Shown: positions 23,109 through 34,787, counted from the stretch's first letter. The stretch is 64,000 nt of DNA from Stereum hirsutum FP-91666 SS1 (GCF_000264905.1 NW_006763153.1:401469-465468); one strand, 5' to 3'. Program-made: numbers and translations. Notes: generated by a model not told the origin, from the letters alone.

Positions 23109-23861
23109 ATGTCGAGTCGTCCATCGTCCATCATGAACGCCTCGGATTCGGACCACGAGCAGCAGCAGTCATCTGGCATCGTCCTCGCCAATACTTCAAT
23201 CTCAGCGAACGATCCCGCAGCGCCAGAACGAGAGCTTGAGGTGCGTATCTGTGCATCACTGAGCGTTGAGTAATCCTATTCGACAGCTCAAACCTTGTGT
23301 GCCAGGCGGTTAAAGCCGGAAGGAAACACAATTTCGGAGAATATGAAGACGAGGACGGGGGCGAGGATGGAGATGGACATACAGAGACGATTGGCTCCGA
23401 CGACGAGCCTGTCAATGAAGGCTCGACGGTCACTACTGCTCTAGGTTGTGCTAATTCGCGTGTACGTCGTCCTTCGCCTTTGACCTCCAGTCTTTCTTCA
23501 CGACATCATACTGAAACGCCACGCTCTGTTTGCCTTGACAGTCCTCCCAATCAATGCCACCATACAAACGTCACCACCCCGACTCCGATGGACATGATTC
23601 GTCCGAACAACTTCCCTCGGTTCACGTAAGTCGGGTTCTATTCCGCGTGAACGCTACAGGATGTCATCATAACCTAACAGATCCCCCAGGCCTCCAACTC
23701 CGATATCCGTGCCCTGCACACTCAACATTCTTCTGGGACCTCATCCCCGTCCATCCTTTCTCTCCTCACCTCTTCCTCCTCCTCCGCCCATGCCCTTCGT
23801 TCAAACTCGGCCTGGGCATCAAATAATCGCTCCCGTTGGATTGTGGCGGATCGCCCGGTGA
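23109..23861 (+). CDS. Small hypothetical protein with acidic patch
   Basis: Three exons (23109-23240, 23306-23625, 23681-23861) with closing phases give 210 aa. The N-terminus is Ser-rich with HEQQQ. A Glu/Asp/Gly-rich patch (EYEDEDGGEDGDGH) follows, then Ser/Thr-rich and Pro-rich sequence. No domain is recognised. The last exon overlaps the antisense Pro-rich pseudogene starting at 23945, so the third exon is the least certain part of the model. Confidence 0.4.
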
Positions 23862-25415
23862 AGGCGCGTACGTCGATGTCCTCGAAGAGTCAGAATTGAC
23901 TCCGACGGAGAGAGAACACATACGAGAGTACAGATTCGACACTACTCCTAGTCGATCTTGAATCGACGCGGGCTGTGGGTTCGGCTGTGGATTTGGCTGT
24001 GGCTGAGGATTCGGTGAGGGACCACCTCGGTTTCGCCTCGAATCCACAAAATCCGCACCAGCGGAATAGAACGCCCTTGCGAAGTCGGAAACTGGAGGCC
24101 TACGACCTGAGCCAGAAGAGGACGGGGGGATGATTGAGGCGGTGGAGAATTTGGATACGTGGAAGCGAACGGGTCCGTTGGGCCCGTGGAAGGTATGGGA
24201 AACGAATAATCGTTATCGCTGGTGTATGGAGCATAGGGTTGATTGGGCACGGGCGGATAGGGCGATGGATATTGAGGTAGCATGCATGAACGGCGGTGCT
24301 TTAGGTCGAGGTGGAGGTGGAGGACCTGGAGGAGGCGGATGTTGAGGGGCGTAGCCCGATTGAGGTGGCGGAAGTGGCACTTGGGATGGAAGATATGGTG
24401 ATGGCGGATGCGGCGATGGAGGTGGTTGTGGCTGAGGTGGAGGCGGTGGCGAGGAATGGGGCCCAAATGAAGGCGATGAGGAAGGCTGTAGGCCTATGTG
24501 TGGCCCAAATTGGTGTATCATTGATAGAGGAGGTACAGCTAGCGACGGAGAGTATGGAAGTGTATGAAGGGTCTGTGAAGGGTTCAATTGCGAGGACGTA
24601 GAGAACGAATTGGCCAGAGGTGGAGGTTGAATATGGGGGGATTGTTGTGGATGCGGGGAGTAGGATGCGTTCGAGGGAGGTGAGGGCATGGCTACAGGCA
24701 TGGATACGCGTCCTGCAGTACCTGGTGGTTGGCTAATTGGATCGAGCTGGAGGGGAGGAACGACCGACGCGCCATGCCCAGAATTCTGACAACGGGAGGT
24801 GCGTGGTTGTAGGTGCTGTAGGATGACGGTGGACGAGGAGGAACGGGTGGTCGTTGGGCGCTCGAAGTGGCAGCGTTCACATTCGATGTCGAACCCGGAC
24901 TCGTTATACTCGTCGCAGCATTCGTGGAGCTCTCGGAAACTGGTTGAAAACCATCCGTAGCCGAGTTAATACCTGCAGAGGCATAGAAGTCCAGGGCAAA
25001 CTGGGATAGAGGTCGTCCCTCCGTCGATGACGAAGAACGAGCATGTATAGGACACAGGGTCGAAGTAGGTGATTGTGGCGCGGAAGGCACCGACGGACTG
25101 TAACGTGAGTGCGTTGGTGTGAATTTCGAGAACGGGGATATCATGGGAGGATGTCGAAGGTTGGGACGACTGAGGCGATGAAGGTTGATGATAAATTGTC
25201 GGAGAACTGGGTAGATTGGACTCAACGGGGACTTGACTACCATTAGACTCTCCTCCATCATCAACGTCTACCGGGACCGTGCTCTCTCCAGCGCTCTCAT
25301 CTGCCACGAGCGTATACGCCGGCGGTGGGATATCGTCCTGCTCTTCTTCTCCTTCTCCTCCCCCTACATTCCCGTTCCCAGTCCCAACCCCGTTCCCGCT
25401 CGACGAATCTTGCAC
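23766..25415 (-). pseudogene. Pro-rich protein gene with frame breaks
   Basis: The minus strand opens at 25415 with a Gly/Glu-rich N-terminus and a PPPAY motif (a WW-domain ligand pattern). It then needs several frame changes (near 25140, 24790, 24400 and 24240) to continue a consistently Pro/Ser/Gln-rich protein down to about 23780. Segments such as SQFALDFYASAGIN and RPPVSDFARAFYSAGADF share an F-A-x-x-F-Y-x-A-G motif. A third copy (IHAIDFYAS) lies in the neighbouring minus-strand remnant at 26.5 kb. Some frame changes could be short introns, but not all have GT-AG ends. Function unknown. Confidence 0.45.
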
Positions 25416-26045
25416 AAGTGGTAAAGATGATGCAGTCTGTACGACATTGGGCGAAGATGGAAGGATTAGAGAGTATGATGGTAGCGAAGCCGCAGAGATA
25501 TCTGCCAGTTGAGAGGACTACGGAGATGACGACTGAGAGAGAGAAAGACAGAATGACGGCGGTTCAATGCTGTGGTAGCACGTTGATATTAAACTAAAAT
25601 AGAGCATCGTCTCACCGCAAAGCAAGTGCTCTCAAAAACACTCAAAACCTATGCTTGTGCACTTCACAGAATTTTTCAGGTGATATGAACCCTGTTGTTT
25701 CGTATCTCCGAGCGGAAATATTTCCTGCCCACATGTCCTTCTGTGCGCTATGAATGACGGAAAAGGAGACCCCATACAGAAATAATCACGTAGACCGGCA
25801 AGCCGTGAATCGCCTCTTCGCAGTGAACGTAGCTTCCGAACTCAACAGGGTGCTCCATGCCAAGTCTGCATCAGTTCGCAGTGGAGAAAAAGCATCTGGT
25901 CATCTGCCGAACTTGGTGATTCACATTGCGTCCATAAAAGGACACGTCTGAGCTCGAGACGATAAATCGTCTCATTAATGTATGCCTGCGCACGCTTTAA
26001 ATATCAAACCCTCGGCTGTTAGGCTGCGGTATAGCTCGTCAATTC

Positions 26046-26880
26046 CTACCGGTGAGGAACTCCCCACAGTTTAGCAGACAAAGAACGTGAGCAAAATGGT
26101 GAAACCAAGAAAGACGGGCTCCGAGATAGCATGCGGAAAGACGAAGTGTCCGGCGGTCTGGGAGCAGAAACGGAGTTCGGTCGCACATTTCTGTTTCCTG
26201 GGTGCTCTTGCGGACGTGGGTGTATCATCGTCATTATCGTCCTCATTGTCGTCCCCGTTGTCCATTTGGACCTAGAATCTCTCCTGTTCAACCGCCGACA
26301 CAAGGTAAAGGAGTCGTCGGAATCTGAGAATGAGGAAGTGGTAGAGGAGTGGCAGTGGAGGAGATGGAGGTGCAATTTCGATCTTGTAGAGGAATGGCCC
26401 GAGGGGCGCGGGGTGGGAGTGGGTGGGAGTGAGCGGCAGGAAGAGGGGGTGGGGTAATGGAAGCGTAGAAGTCTATGGCGTGGATGTTGGGGTCACTCGG
26501 GATTTGGAGGAGGGAGGACGTGTATGTGGATACTTTTGCAGCCGGTTTGCTTTGGGACGGGCTGAGGACAGCTTGGGGTGTGGGTTGGGATTGGGTCTGC
26601 GATGGGTATTGGGTGAGGGCGCGTTGGGCTTGTTCGGTATGGTTGTGGTCGTGCATGGTCTGAACTTCCATTAGCATGTGATGAAGCCAAAGTTCACGAC
26701 TACACCATTCAAGAGGCGTGAGCACAAAGAGCGGGTACAGGAGAGGCCGGACAGACCTTGTTTCGAGAGTACAACATCCGCCCTGGGGAGATATCACAGC
26801 ACTCATTCGTCCGCCCTTTCTTCTTGCATCTGCAAGAGATCCGAAGGCGAGAACACACTGTGCACGACGGAACCCCACCT
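26046..26880 (-). pseudogene. Second Pro/Gln-rich remnant, paralogous to the 24-25 kb gene
   Basis: The frame on the minus strand encodes a Gln/Ser/Pro-rich stretch ending in IPSDPNIHAIDFYAS and PLPLPHSQIP, then an Asp/Asn-rich patch (DGDDNEDDNDDDTP) and a hydrophobic tail (FLGFTILLTFFV) that could be a membrane segment. It resembles the 23.8-25.4 kb remnant in composition and in the DFYAS motif. No clear start or complete reading frame is visible. The stretch 25420-26045 between them holds nothing I can support. Confidence 0.35.
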
Positions 26881-27249
26881 TCCCGATCTCCGCTCATGCA
26901 GGCGTCCTTGTACCCGCAATGGGATGTAGGACGAGGAGCCCGTCCATGCGAATTGTAATTTAGGACAGGAAGCCCGTCCGCTGGCCTGGCAGGCAACACC
27001 CCGCGAGTTCCTACATTGTAATGCAGGCCCCTTCCCTTTACGGTCGGTCTACATTGTTTCTTCGTCATTTCCCTGCATTGTAATGTAGGACTTACCTTAT
27101 ACGGTGTTTGTGCCATTTTTGCGATGCAACTGATTCAGAATATTGCACGATCGTGAGGTTTGCGAAGAGTTTTCCCAATCTGGTTATCCTCGTCATTTGG
27201 TCCCGTCCGTACATTAGTTATCTTATCTGTATGTCTAAACATTCACTGA

Positions 27250-28199
27250 TTAGATTGGCGTGGCAGCGGGTTTCAGTGAGGTGTGGCGGGGTAGAGCGAT
27301 GCACGTAGGAGTTGAACGTGTCGTGGGGGTGATGAAGGGCATCCACAGAAGTCTATCGCAATGCGATGAAGGCCGTTGACATGCAAAGCAATGAATTGAG
27401 CGTGGCCCGGGGAACTGAACGGGCATTTGGTTGCTGTAGTATGACCAAGCTAAATGCGAAGGCCGAGGTTGGCAAGCATGATAGGCGAGAAGTACGTGGA
27501 CTTCCAGGCCTACAGATGCTTCAGTACGAGAATGCCAGGACGTTCCCAAGGGCGTACAAACCTCAATGCGGTGAAACGGATGTGCTTTATGACTATTGAC
27601 CATACACGCCGCGCATAACATCTCGCCAAATGATAGACAGTCCTTGCACCGATGGAGTTCCACACCGGGAGCGTTACATGTACAGCAGCGTGTTTGCGTG
27701 ATGTATGTTCCACGTCCTTCGAGTCTTAGGAGCTCGTCGAGGTATGCTGGGCGGTAATTTATCCATGTTCGGAGGGGGATATCCTGAACCGAGGTTAACC
27801 GAGATAAAATTGCTGTTGAGCATGGCAGAGGGTGTTCAAGTCAAACGGGGCACATACCGAGTTATCATACCGATCACTTTTTGTTTTGATCTTCACATTG
27901 GGGATTGCAGGAGGCGGTATGTCCTCAGCATGACTTGGTGTATTCATCTCGAGGTCTGGAGGAGGCGGGATAGTAGGATCGATGTCGCCATACGAGAAGT
28001 TTCCGAATGCAAGTTCAATGTGTGGTGGCGGTCGCAGAGGAAGTGTAGTAACAGAAGCGTCGACACGCCGCCGACGAACATCCCCAGAAGTTGTAACGTC
28101 CTCGACCTGAGAGGGTTGTGCTGCGAACGGGTCGTCAGACTCAGCGGCGTGAAACGCTCGCTTTCCACGCCCAGCTTTAGCCCTTCGTGCAGTGTTCAT
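27250..28199 (-). pseudogene. KDZ transposase fragment (CxC2 region), inactivated
   Basis: Starting at 28199 the minus strand gives a basic N-terminus (MNTARRAKAGRGKRAF). After an intron come INYRPAYLDELLRLEGRG, RCCTCNAPGVELHRC, CLSFGEMLCAACMV and HPFHRIE. These match the CxC2 cluster of the full-length transposase at 15.8 kb (YLDELLRREGRS, CQKCGSES, YCAGC, PLHIVEE). The next exon reads LANLGLRI-stop-LGHTTATKCPF, where the intact copy has LGLRISLGH, then HVNGLHRIAIDFCGCP, then another stop near 27265. The whole catalytic core is missing. It is a truncated, stop-containing relic. Confidence 0.8.
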
Positions 28200-28467
28200 G
28201 GGTGATGCACATCCAGAGTAACGCCAAGCAAGCGATAGAGCCGAGCAGAAGTAAGTCTAGCAAAGAATCCCGAGGCTTCAAGTGAGGAGGTGACATGCAG
28301 TGGGCAGCGGGCAGATGGCGAGGCGTAGGAGAGTTATCACAATCGCTCAAGACGCAGACCTGTACATGTTCCAGCACGACCTCACGCCACAATTGTGCGG
28401 CAAATATACAGTCTCTCTAATTGCCTGCACTATACTGCACAATGATTCTAACGCTGCTTATTCCTAG

Positions 28468-29160
28468 ATCGAAAGTGCAAGGGGTAGTTTTGGTGCCCAG
28501 CATAGACCAGATGAAATCACACGTTGGATCCGAGACCATCGTGTTTGCGATAACGACTACCCGATAAGTGATCTTGCTACATTCACGAACGGCTTCTGGA
28601 CGTGGTGGTGCGGGCTCCAGCCAAAGCGGGTGATCTCCAACGCTCCGGGGGCACTTCGGTCAGAGTTCCAGGACGGATGGACGTGGGCTGTCCTGGACAG
28701 ACCAGGATCAGCGGGACTAGTACTGGTGATGGTGGCGCCGTCATGGTGGGGTGCTGCCCTGGTAGGCGATTTGAACCACGACCCGACGCTGAGCCTGATG
28801 TGGGATGCTGTCGTACGCGATGTGGCATATGCATTGGAGGAGCTAGTGATGTGGAAGGAACGTCAACTTGTTGAGGAAGGGGAGGGTGGGCATTCGACCA
28901 GAGAGGTCCCTGAGCCTGATGAATGTTCGATCACACCGGATATGGGTAAGACACAATTGAAGGTCTCTGTGGCGCCACCACCGAGTCCGGAGCAGCCCAT
29001 TTCGCAGGGTGTTCGGACGTCAACACGTTTAAAGACCGCGTACGTCTTTACCATTTGTGCATCTATTGAACATCATTCACTAATATACACATGTAGTACA
29101 CAAACGGAGAAGGCAAGGGCTCACGATGAAGTGAAGCAGACGAAGAGCAAACGATTATAA
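28468..29160 (+). CDS. WWxWW-domain family protein, 5' part uncertain
   Basis: An exon with a plausible acceptor (TTCCTAG before 28468) encodes HRPDEITRWIRDH, FWTWWCGLQPKR, DRPGSAGLVLVMVAPSWWG and LMWDAVVRDVAYALEEL. An intron then leads to STQTEKARAHDEVKQ and a basic end at 29160. It is homologous to the C-terminal domain of the 929-aa gene at 4.7-7.9 kb and to the hAT-split gene. The upstream exons that supply the N-terminal half of the family are not recognisable here, so this may be only a 3' fragment. The function of the family is unknown. Confidence 0.55.
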   Translation: MESARGSFGAQHRPDEITRWIRDHRVCDNDYPISDLATFTNGFWTWWCGLQPKRVISNAPGALRSEFQDGWTWAVLDRPGSAGLVLVMVAPSWWGAALVGDLNHDPTLSLMWDAVVRDVAYALEELVMWKERQLVEEGEGGHSTREVPEPDECSITPDMGKTQLKVSVAPPPSPEQPISQGVRTSTRLKTAYVFTICASIEHHSLIYTCSTQTEKARAHDEVKQTKSKRL

Positions 29161-29545
29161 TTGTGGCCCACACAAATCTTACTATTACATACTATATTTT
29201 GTACCTAACTTGTGTAATGTACAGCCCATGTTTAATCACCAGATAGATACTTTGATATGATTGTGCATCGCTGGAGCCTGGAGGAGGAAATTTGCAGGTG
29301 TGGCACGAAGTGCCACACGTGAAACCATATCTAATGTGATTGATCGCCTCGAAGAGGACAATCTAATCTCGCCAAATACTTCCAGGAGTCAGATCAAAGT
29401 CAGATGGAGGTGCTATCTGGGCAGTCCACACAATGTTTCAGACGACTAGCACCCAATAATCCCAGCTCAGAGCAATATACAATCAATGCAGTCCCAAGAA
29501 GGAAGTATACATAGATCCAACCTCGCAAATTCCAAAATGGGTGGT

Positions 29546-30282
29546 ATTACAGTCGTTTGCATATGAAACCCGAGGTGGCGTTTTTCCGCGCGCGCGGAAA
29601 GTTGTTTGTCTTAGCCAAATACGTGACGAACACTTGTCACCACGGACATTTCCGAAGTCTTCGAACAATGCCCGTACACACCGTATACACCGTGTACGCA
29701 TCTGTCGTCCTACTTGCTTCGGACGTGCTGGACCTTCCTTTTACACCTCAGCATCTTCGGAATCTACTATATACATGGTAATTGCAAACATCCTGCACAT
29801 TCTCAGCGACGACGGAACTGTCAATGAGTTCAGGTTAGACTTGAACAAGTCAAGCCGACCTTGCTTTCCATCTTGAGTACCGATGAACGTTCCTCCGACA
29901 CAGACTTGGACTCGCACCACATCAGTGCCTCTTTCTCCCACTCCTCCTAGTGGGTAGGTTCTCAGCTCATGTCTCAATGATTGAAGGCGCTCAACTTGAC
30001 ATTGCGAGGAGGCCCTCGTCCATCATCATCCATTTGCACAACTGTTCTGTGTCCCATAGTGTAAAATGTACAGCTCCCATTTTATGATGAAACATTTTCT
30101 GCACTTCTTTATCTACCCTTAGACTGACGCAAATGTCAGTGTCGAGGCTTTGGTCCACATTCTTTGACTATGTGGCTCATGGTGCCACACTGTGACTCAC
30201 CGTGACTGTTTGGATAAGACAAACAACTTTCCGCGCGCACAGAAAAACACCGCCTCGGGTTTCATATGCAAACGACTGTAAT
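29546..30282. mobile_element. 737-bp TIR element nested in the KDZ derivative
   Basis: Arms of about 75 bp (29546-29620 and 30208-30282) are nearly identical inverted copies. Each begins ATTACAGTCGTTTGCATATG, continues AAACCCGAGG and GCGCGCGGAAAGTTG, and ends TTGTCTTA. There is no transposase inside. The high arm identity suggests a fairly recent insertion, and the element lies inside the right portion of the 3.5-kb derivative. No target duplication is certain. Confidence 0.85.
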
Positions 30283-30445
30283 CCAGAACAACCGCATCGG
30301 GCGCAGGCAACCGGCTGTAATGGGAAGGACCCCGAAATCCAATGTGGGATGAGCGATAGAATGCAAACTGGTACACAACGTGAGTACCGTCCTAAATTAC
30401 AATCCACCTCGACGGTAGACACGTCCCACATTCCATTCCGGGTAC

Positions 30446-31656
30446 ACACTCTGGTGCGCTCATACCATCTTCACCTACTTCTCGTTCACATGCCGAATAA
30501 CATTACCATCGAACTGGAGCACCCGGTCGATGCATACGACGTATTTGCAGGTTACGGTATGGAAGCCGAGAGGCCAGTCGATGCCCGGGGGACGTCGTGA
30601 GAGATACCGCAAGATGTCTTTCGTTAATGAGAATATCTCTGAGGAGGTAAGCGGGAAGACTCACGTATCCTCTCGTCTCCTTATTGGGACTCGGCAGCTG
30701 GATACTCACTTCGACGTAAATGCGAGGGACTGATATTGAGGGGCGTGGAGGTGCCACGGATGAGGCCTGCGATGGTGGGACAGTAAGACGCTAGGAGTAG
30801 GTAGAGAACTTGTCCGGCCACGATTTGAGAGGGTTTCGACGAGATCGTATTCAACTGGTTTCACTAGCTATCCTTTCATACAAACCAACCCCATTTCAAT
30901 TCAATATCAAGCGCCAAGTGGGAAAATGCGATGTGAGAGAGAAAGGGAAGAAGAAGGTGCACCGTCGTAAAGTTCAACGTCCCCGGATCCGTGCCATTAG
31001 CCCAAGTCGACTAATTCCCTATCTACCACTCAAACGACTGTAAAACATGGATGTATTGGTCGCGCGTGGAGAAGTCGTCGGTGCTGTGGTTCGCCATCAT
31101 GGAGAGCACGAAGGAGAAGAGGAGATGGAGCCGTGGGGGAGTTGTCGTTGGTGGGTTCATCGCTTCAGGGTGATTGGTTGAGGGTGTTGCAGCGCCACAC
31201 GAGGCAGCAGGTTCCCCAAGTCCTTCCGGACCGTATCGCGCTCTGATCCTGACAGAGCAACCTTCTTCCATACCCAAATCGAAACGCTCGCGGACAGTTC
31301 GTTCCTCGCCGTGCATCCCAGAGTCGAAAGGGACTTGATTCACCGTCAACGCCATCCGACAGATCCATGCCAATCATGCACGCTCACAACGCCATCGATT
31401 AGACCCTCCTTCCTTCACCATTTTTTCTGGAGAATCCCTTCTTCCCCAATTCTCGAACCCGCCTCCTAGCTTGATTTAACTCCCACCTTGTAATCGGCTG
31501 GTTCCCTAATCCGAATAGGGTAAGTAGCTCGTACATCCCATTCGTCACTTCCCTCCTGCCCAACTCCTGCCACTGGTTTAAGCCTTCTGTGTTTCTTTGT
31601 AGAACTGGAGCATATTCTTTCGTCAAGTTGAGCGGATTGAAGGTTATCTAGTCACA
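30446..31656. other. Intergenic, no gene supported
   Basis: Several short ORFs occur on both strands, but none shows a domain, a sensible splice structure or a neighbour-consistent frame. Nothing else stands out. Confidence 0.4.
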
Positions 31657-33700
31657 ATGGCCGGTGAGTTATTGCTGTGATCAGGATTGAACAAACATTG
31701 ACGGCCGATGACAGTACACGACAGTGACGAAGAGACTGCCTCAGAAGCTTCGTATGGAAATGAAAGGAGTGGCCTCAGCATCAGTCACAGCCAGGGAGAA
31801 CCAGATCCAAAGTGTATCCGACCTTTCCACCAGTTGATCGCCAAGCCTCTTGTTCATGAGCATTTCTTCGTTTTGGTAGCTCATGCTCTCAGGTTATCAC
31901 GTTTAGATGACCGTACCAGCGACGACTCGAACTCGGACGATCTATATGGTGGAGCACCCCTACGCGAACGCTCAATACCACCGGATCTATGGCCAAGAAC
32001 ACCCTCTCCAGTACCTACTTGTATGTTCCACCCCATTGTGCTTTCATTCTTGTCACTAACATCCTTGTCTTCGATTCTTGCACCCTCAGCCATCAATCCT
32101 GTATCACCTGGGCTTTCCGGACATGAGCGTGAGGACGAGCGGAATTTGATGTCAAGTAAGAGGACGAGTGTTCCGAAGGTTGCTCCAACAGAAGTGGCAA
32201 ACGATGAAGAGAGCGATGAGGAAGAAGCCTGTTTGGAAATTCCCAGTGCGTCATCAGACACACACCGCTACAGACTACCTACTACCGTGTTATCTGTCCA
32301 CATGCCTGGGCCATACTCGGATGAGGTGGAAGGAGATGTTCCAGCTATGGATGCCAAGATGCTTGACGAGTGGAGGGAGCGTGAGGACAGGCTGTTGACT
32401 GTTGATGACATGAACAATGTTGTCTCTGCTCTCATCAAGTGGGATGGCTTAAATTACGAATCAGGTTAGTCCCACAGATACATAGATATTTCTTGCATAC
32501 ACTCATAATTTTGGGAAGCGACATGGGTTGTGCCTCCCCACTCTGGAGAACCGAGTTACCCTAGCTATGTCTGTGCATTCACAAAATTTGTGGAGTCTCA
32601 GTCTGTGCACGTCAGCAAAATGTCGATAACACATGCCGCCATCTACGATGCTCGACCAAAGGGTGGGTTCATGCAAAAATATGTCTTTCGGGATGGCATG
32701 CAACCAGACCTGGGTCAAAGCCCGGATTTGAAGCTCACAGAACCTGAGGTAAGCCCCGATTGTCTTATAGAGATAAAGCCTAGCTCACTATTACTATGTT
32801 TAGATGGACCAATTGAACTCCCTATGTGATAAGTGGTTTGACCTTCAACCATGTGTAAGGATATCTACTGCTTCCGTATTGTTAAAGAGGTTAACAATGC
32901 CAGATAGATTTTTCCTCATAATCGGGTGCCTGTACGTATGGTACCACTTTCTAATGATTCATCTGCGGCTGATGTATGCCACAGCAAAAGACTATCTCCA
33001 CTTTCATAGGGCATATAGTCAAGACGTGGGGTTCTAGCCCTGTTCTTATCATAGCACTGGACTCCGCCATTGTGCATTGGCTGGAGACATTTGCTCAATG
33101 GGCACCTAACCTTCGTGTCATTCCCTTTGTCGGCAGCCAACAGGGTCTAGAATTAATCAAAACATATGAAATACAGCACACAAAGCCTATTCCTAGCACA
33201 ACCGGTCTCAAGTTTCATGTTCTAGTTACCACACATGACATTGCAATTTCAGAGACATTTACCCCGATTGCCCAAAATGTGGCCCGCTGGGAGGTCTTAA
33301 TTATGGATCATGGTCAGCAGTCTTAGCTTATTCTTCTGCAAATCTCTTTTGCCTAATCTTAGCCTCTTCTTCCATGTAGTCCCGAATGACGACAACATTA
33401 TCAAAAGGGTGAAGACACTAAAAGCATTCCATTGTGTGACCTTGACAGAAGTACGCATATATATTGAATAATTACCGCTTACTTTGTTTTTGATGCCTAA
33501 CCTCTCAAGGTCTCGAATCCATCACAGGTGTGCTCCCTGATATTTAAACAGTACTTTCGTGACTGATATCTCCATTCCACGTTCCAGCAGCCACCGGAAA
33601 GTTCCACCCCCATCGATATGACTATTGGCATGCTCCCTCGAAAGCAACCCAAGATGGGCAGGGAGAAGCGAAGAGTGAAGGATTCCCGGAAGACTTCCAG
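31657..33700 (+). pseudogene. Relic of chromodomain-SNF2 (CHD/Mi-2-like) remodeller
   Basis: A seven-base first exon (ATGGCCG, 31657-31663) splices to 31715 and an acidic N-terminus (VHDSDEETASEASYG). Later exons give ALIKWDGLNYES then TWVVPPHSGEPSY (the chromodomain-type KWxGLxYxxATW pattern), then QPDLGQSPDLKLTEPE and KWFDLQPC. Next is KTISTFIGHIVKTWGSSP, then PVLIIALDSAIVHWLETF (motif Ia region), LRVIPFVGS, and FHVLVTTHDIA with RWEVLIMDHGQ. In the intact family QPC is followed by the Walker A loop (LADEMGLGKT) and the Walker B box is DEGQ. Here Walker A is missing apart from KT, DEGQ reads DHGQ, and the helicase C-terminal lobe is absent. The remains cannot be an active ATPase. Confidence 0.7.
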
Positions 33701-33730
33701 TCAGTGCACTAGTAAGTTCGACAGTGGGCA

Positions 33731-34433
33731 ATGATGTTCCATGAATTCACCCACAATTTCGTAACAGCGGAGGAGGACGAGATTTTGCCATGGGGTGGAG
33801 CCTCGAGTAAATTGATAGACAACAAAGAACAGGACGGACGAAGGCGTCGCACGTTGGCCCCTACTTCATCCGAGTCGTCAGTGTCACCATCGGCAACCTC
33901 AGCCCCTGCATCGACATCCCTTGTCCGTCCCTCGATCAAGACAGTCATCAATCCTCCGAGTTCATCTGAGTCCGATCATGTACAGTATCGGTTGGATACA
34001 TATACAGGTATAAAGGCGAAAGAGTACACCCAGGAGGGCTTCTACGATCCTAACATGTTTGCAGCAGTGTCATTTGATTCTGGTTCTCAAGAGGACGTGT
34101 ACCAACCCACGGGCACCCTTATACTCATAGGCAAAGTTGATAACCATACCGCAGCCCATTCCACACCCAAACCTCTGGCTACCGTCGTTCCCATAGACCA
34201 CTACTGCCTCCAACATTCTCCAACACGCTTCTCATTTTCGGAGTGCAAGAATCTCAAGAGGCGAGACTTTTACATATCCATCTTTGGATACTTTCAAGGC
34301 CAGAAGCTCGGTCCACTCTTCGGGGTATTGATCAGCCATCTGTATAACTTCGAGAAATCTCACGGTTTTGAGGTGATTTTTTGTCCTTCGTCGTATTGAT
34401 CTCGGAGCTGATTTGTCCCTTATGAAGCAATGC
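33731..34433 (+). pseudogene. WWxWW-family gene, 5' half (split by hAT)
   Basis: The frame from 33731 encodes an acidic/Ser-rich start, then YRLDTYTGIKAKEYTQEGF, TGTLILIGKVDNHTA, PLATVVPIDHYCLQHSPTR and FGYFQGQKLGPLFGVLI. This arrangement precedes the Trp-rich domain in agaricomycete members of this family as I remember them. The frame ends near 34399, and a shift or short intron is needed before ...MKQCPKT at the hAT junction (34420-34441). The 3' half resumes at 41765. The gene was presumably whole, or already decaying, when the hAT inserted. Confidence 0.6.
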
Positions 34434-34441
34434 CCCAAGAC
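34434..34441 (+). repeat. hAT target-site duplication, left
   Basis: CCCAAGAC immediately precedes the left TIR and is repeated exactly at 41757-41764. An 8-bp duplication is diagnostic of hAT insertion. Confidence 0.95.
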
Positions 34442-34787
34442 TAGTGTTGGGCGGGCTCGGGCCGGGCTCAAAGCCCTGGGCTTGGGCCGGGTACAGGTAG
34501 GCTTGGGCTTCGTAGGATGGAGGCCCAAGCCCTCGATTAAGGCTTGGGCTGGGCCAGGCCGGGCTTAGGCTAAAGCCCGGGTTTATAGCAGAGAGATGAG
34601 TTCATGAAAACATGTCGTATAGTTCTGCACTGAGCTTGAGCTCAAACTGTACCACATCAGCAAGGCCGCATCTGGCTAAACCTAGCTATTTCGGTCTATT
34701 CGGTCTCCCGGGAGACATGAATAGATCCTTTGACAGCATCTATTCATCATAGACCTGCCTTTAGCTAGACATGGTTGGATTCTGGTA

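Larger units (their letters stand above)
26910..30445. mobile_element. 3.5-kb decayed KDZ derivative with TIRs
   Basis: Inverted arms 26910-26970 and 30385-30445 align along about 60 bp. The left arm starts GTACCCGCAATGGGATGTAGG and the right, reverse-complemented, GTACCCGGAATGGAATGTGGG. Both contain the perfect 15-mer ATTGTAATTTAGGAC at the same offset. Inside are a KDZ transposase N-terminal fragment (minus), a WWxWW-family gene (plus) and a nested 737-bp TIR element. ATTGTAATG motifs also occur near the left arm (27010-27027 and 27072-27089, as an inverted pair), echoing those at the ends of the 16.7-kb element. No target duplication was found. Confidence 0.6.
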
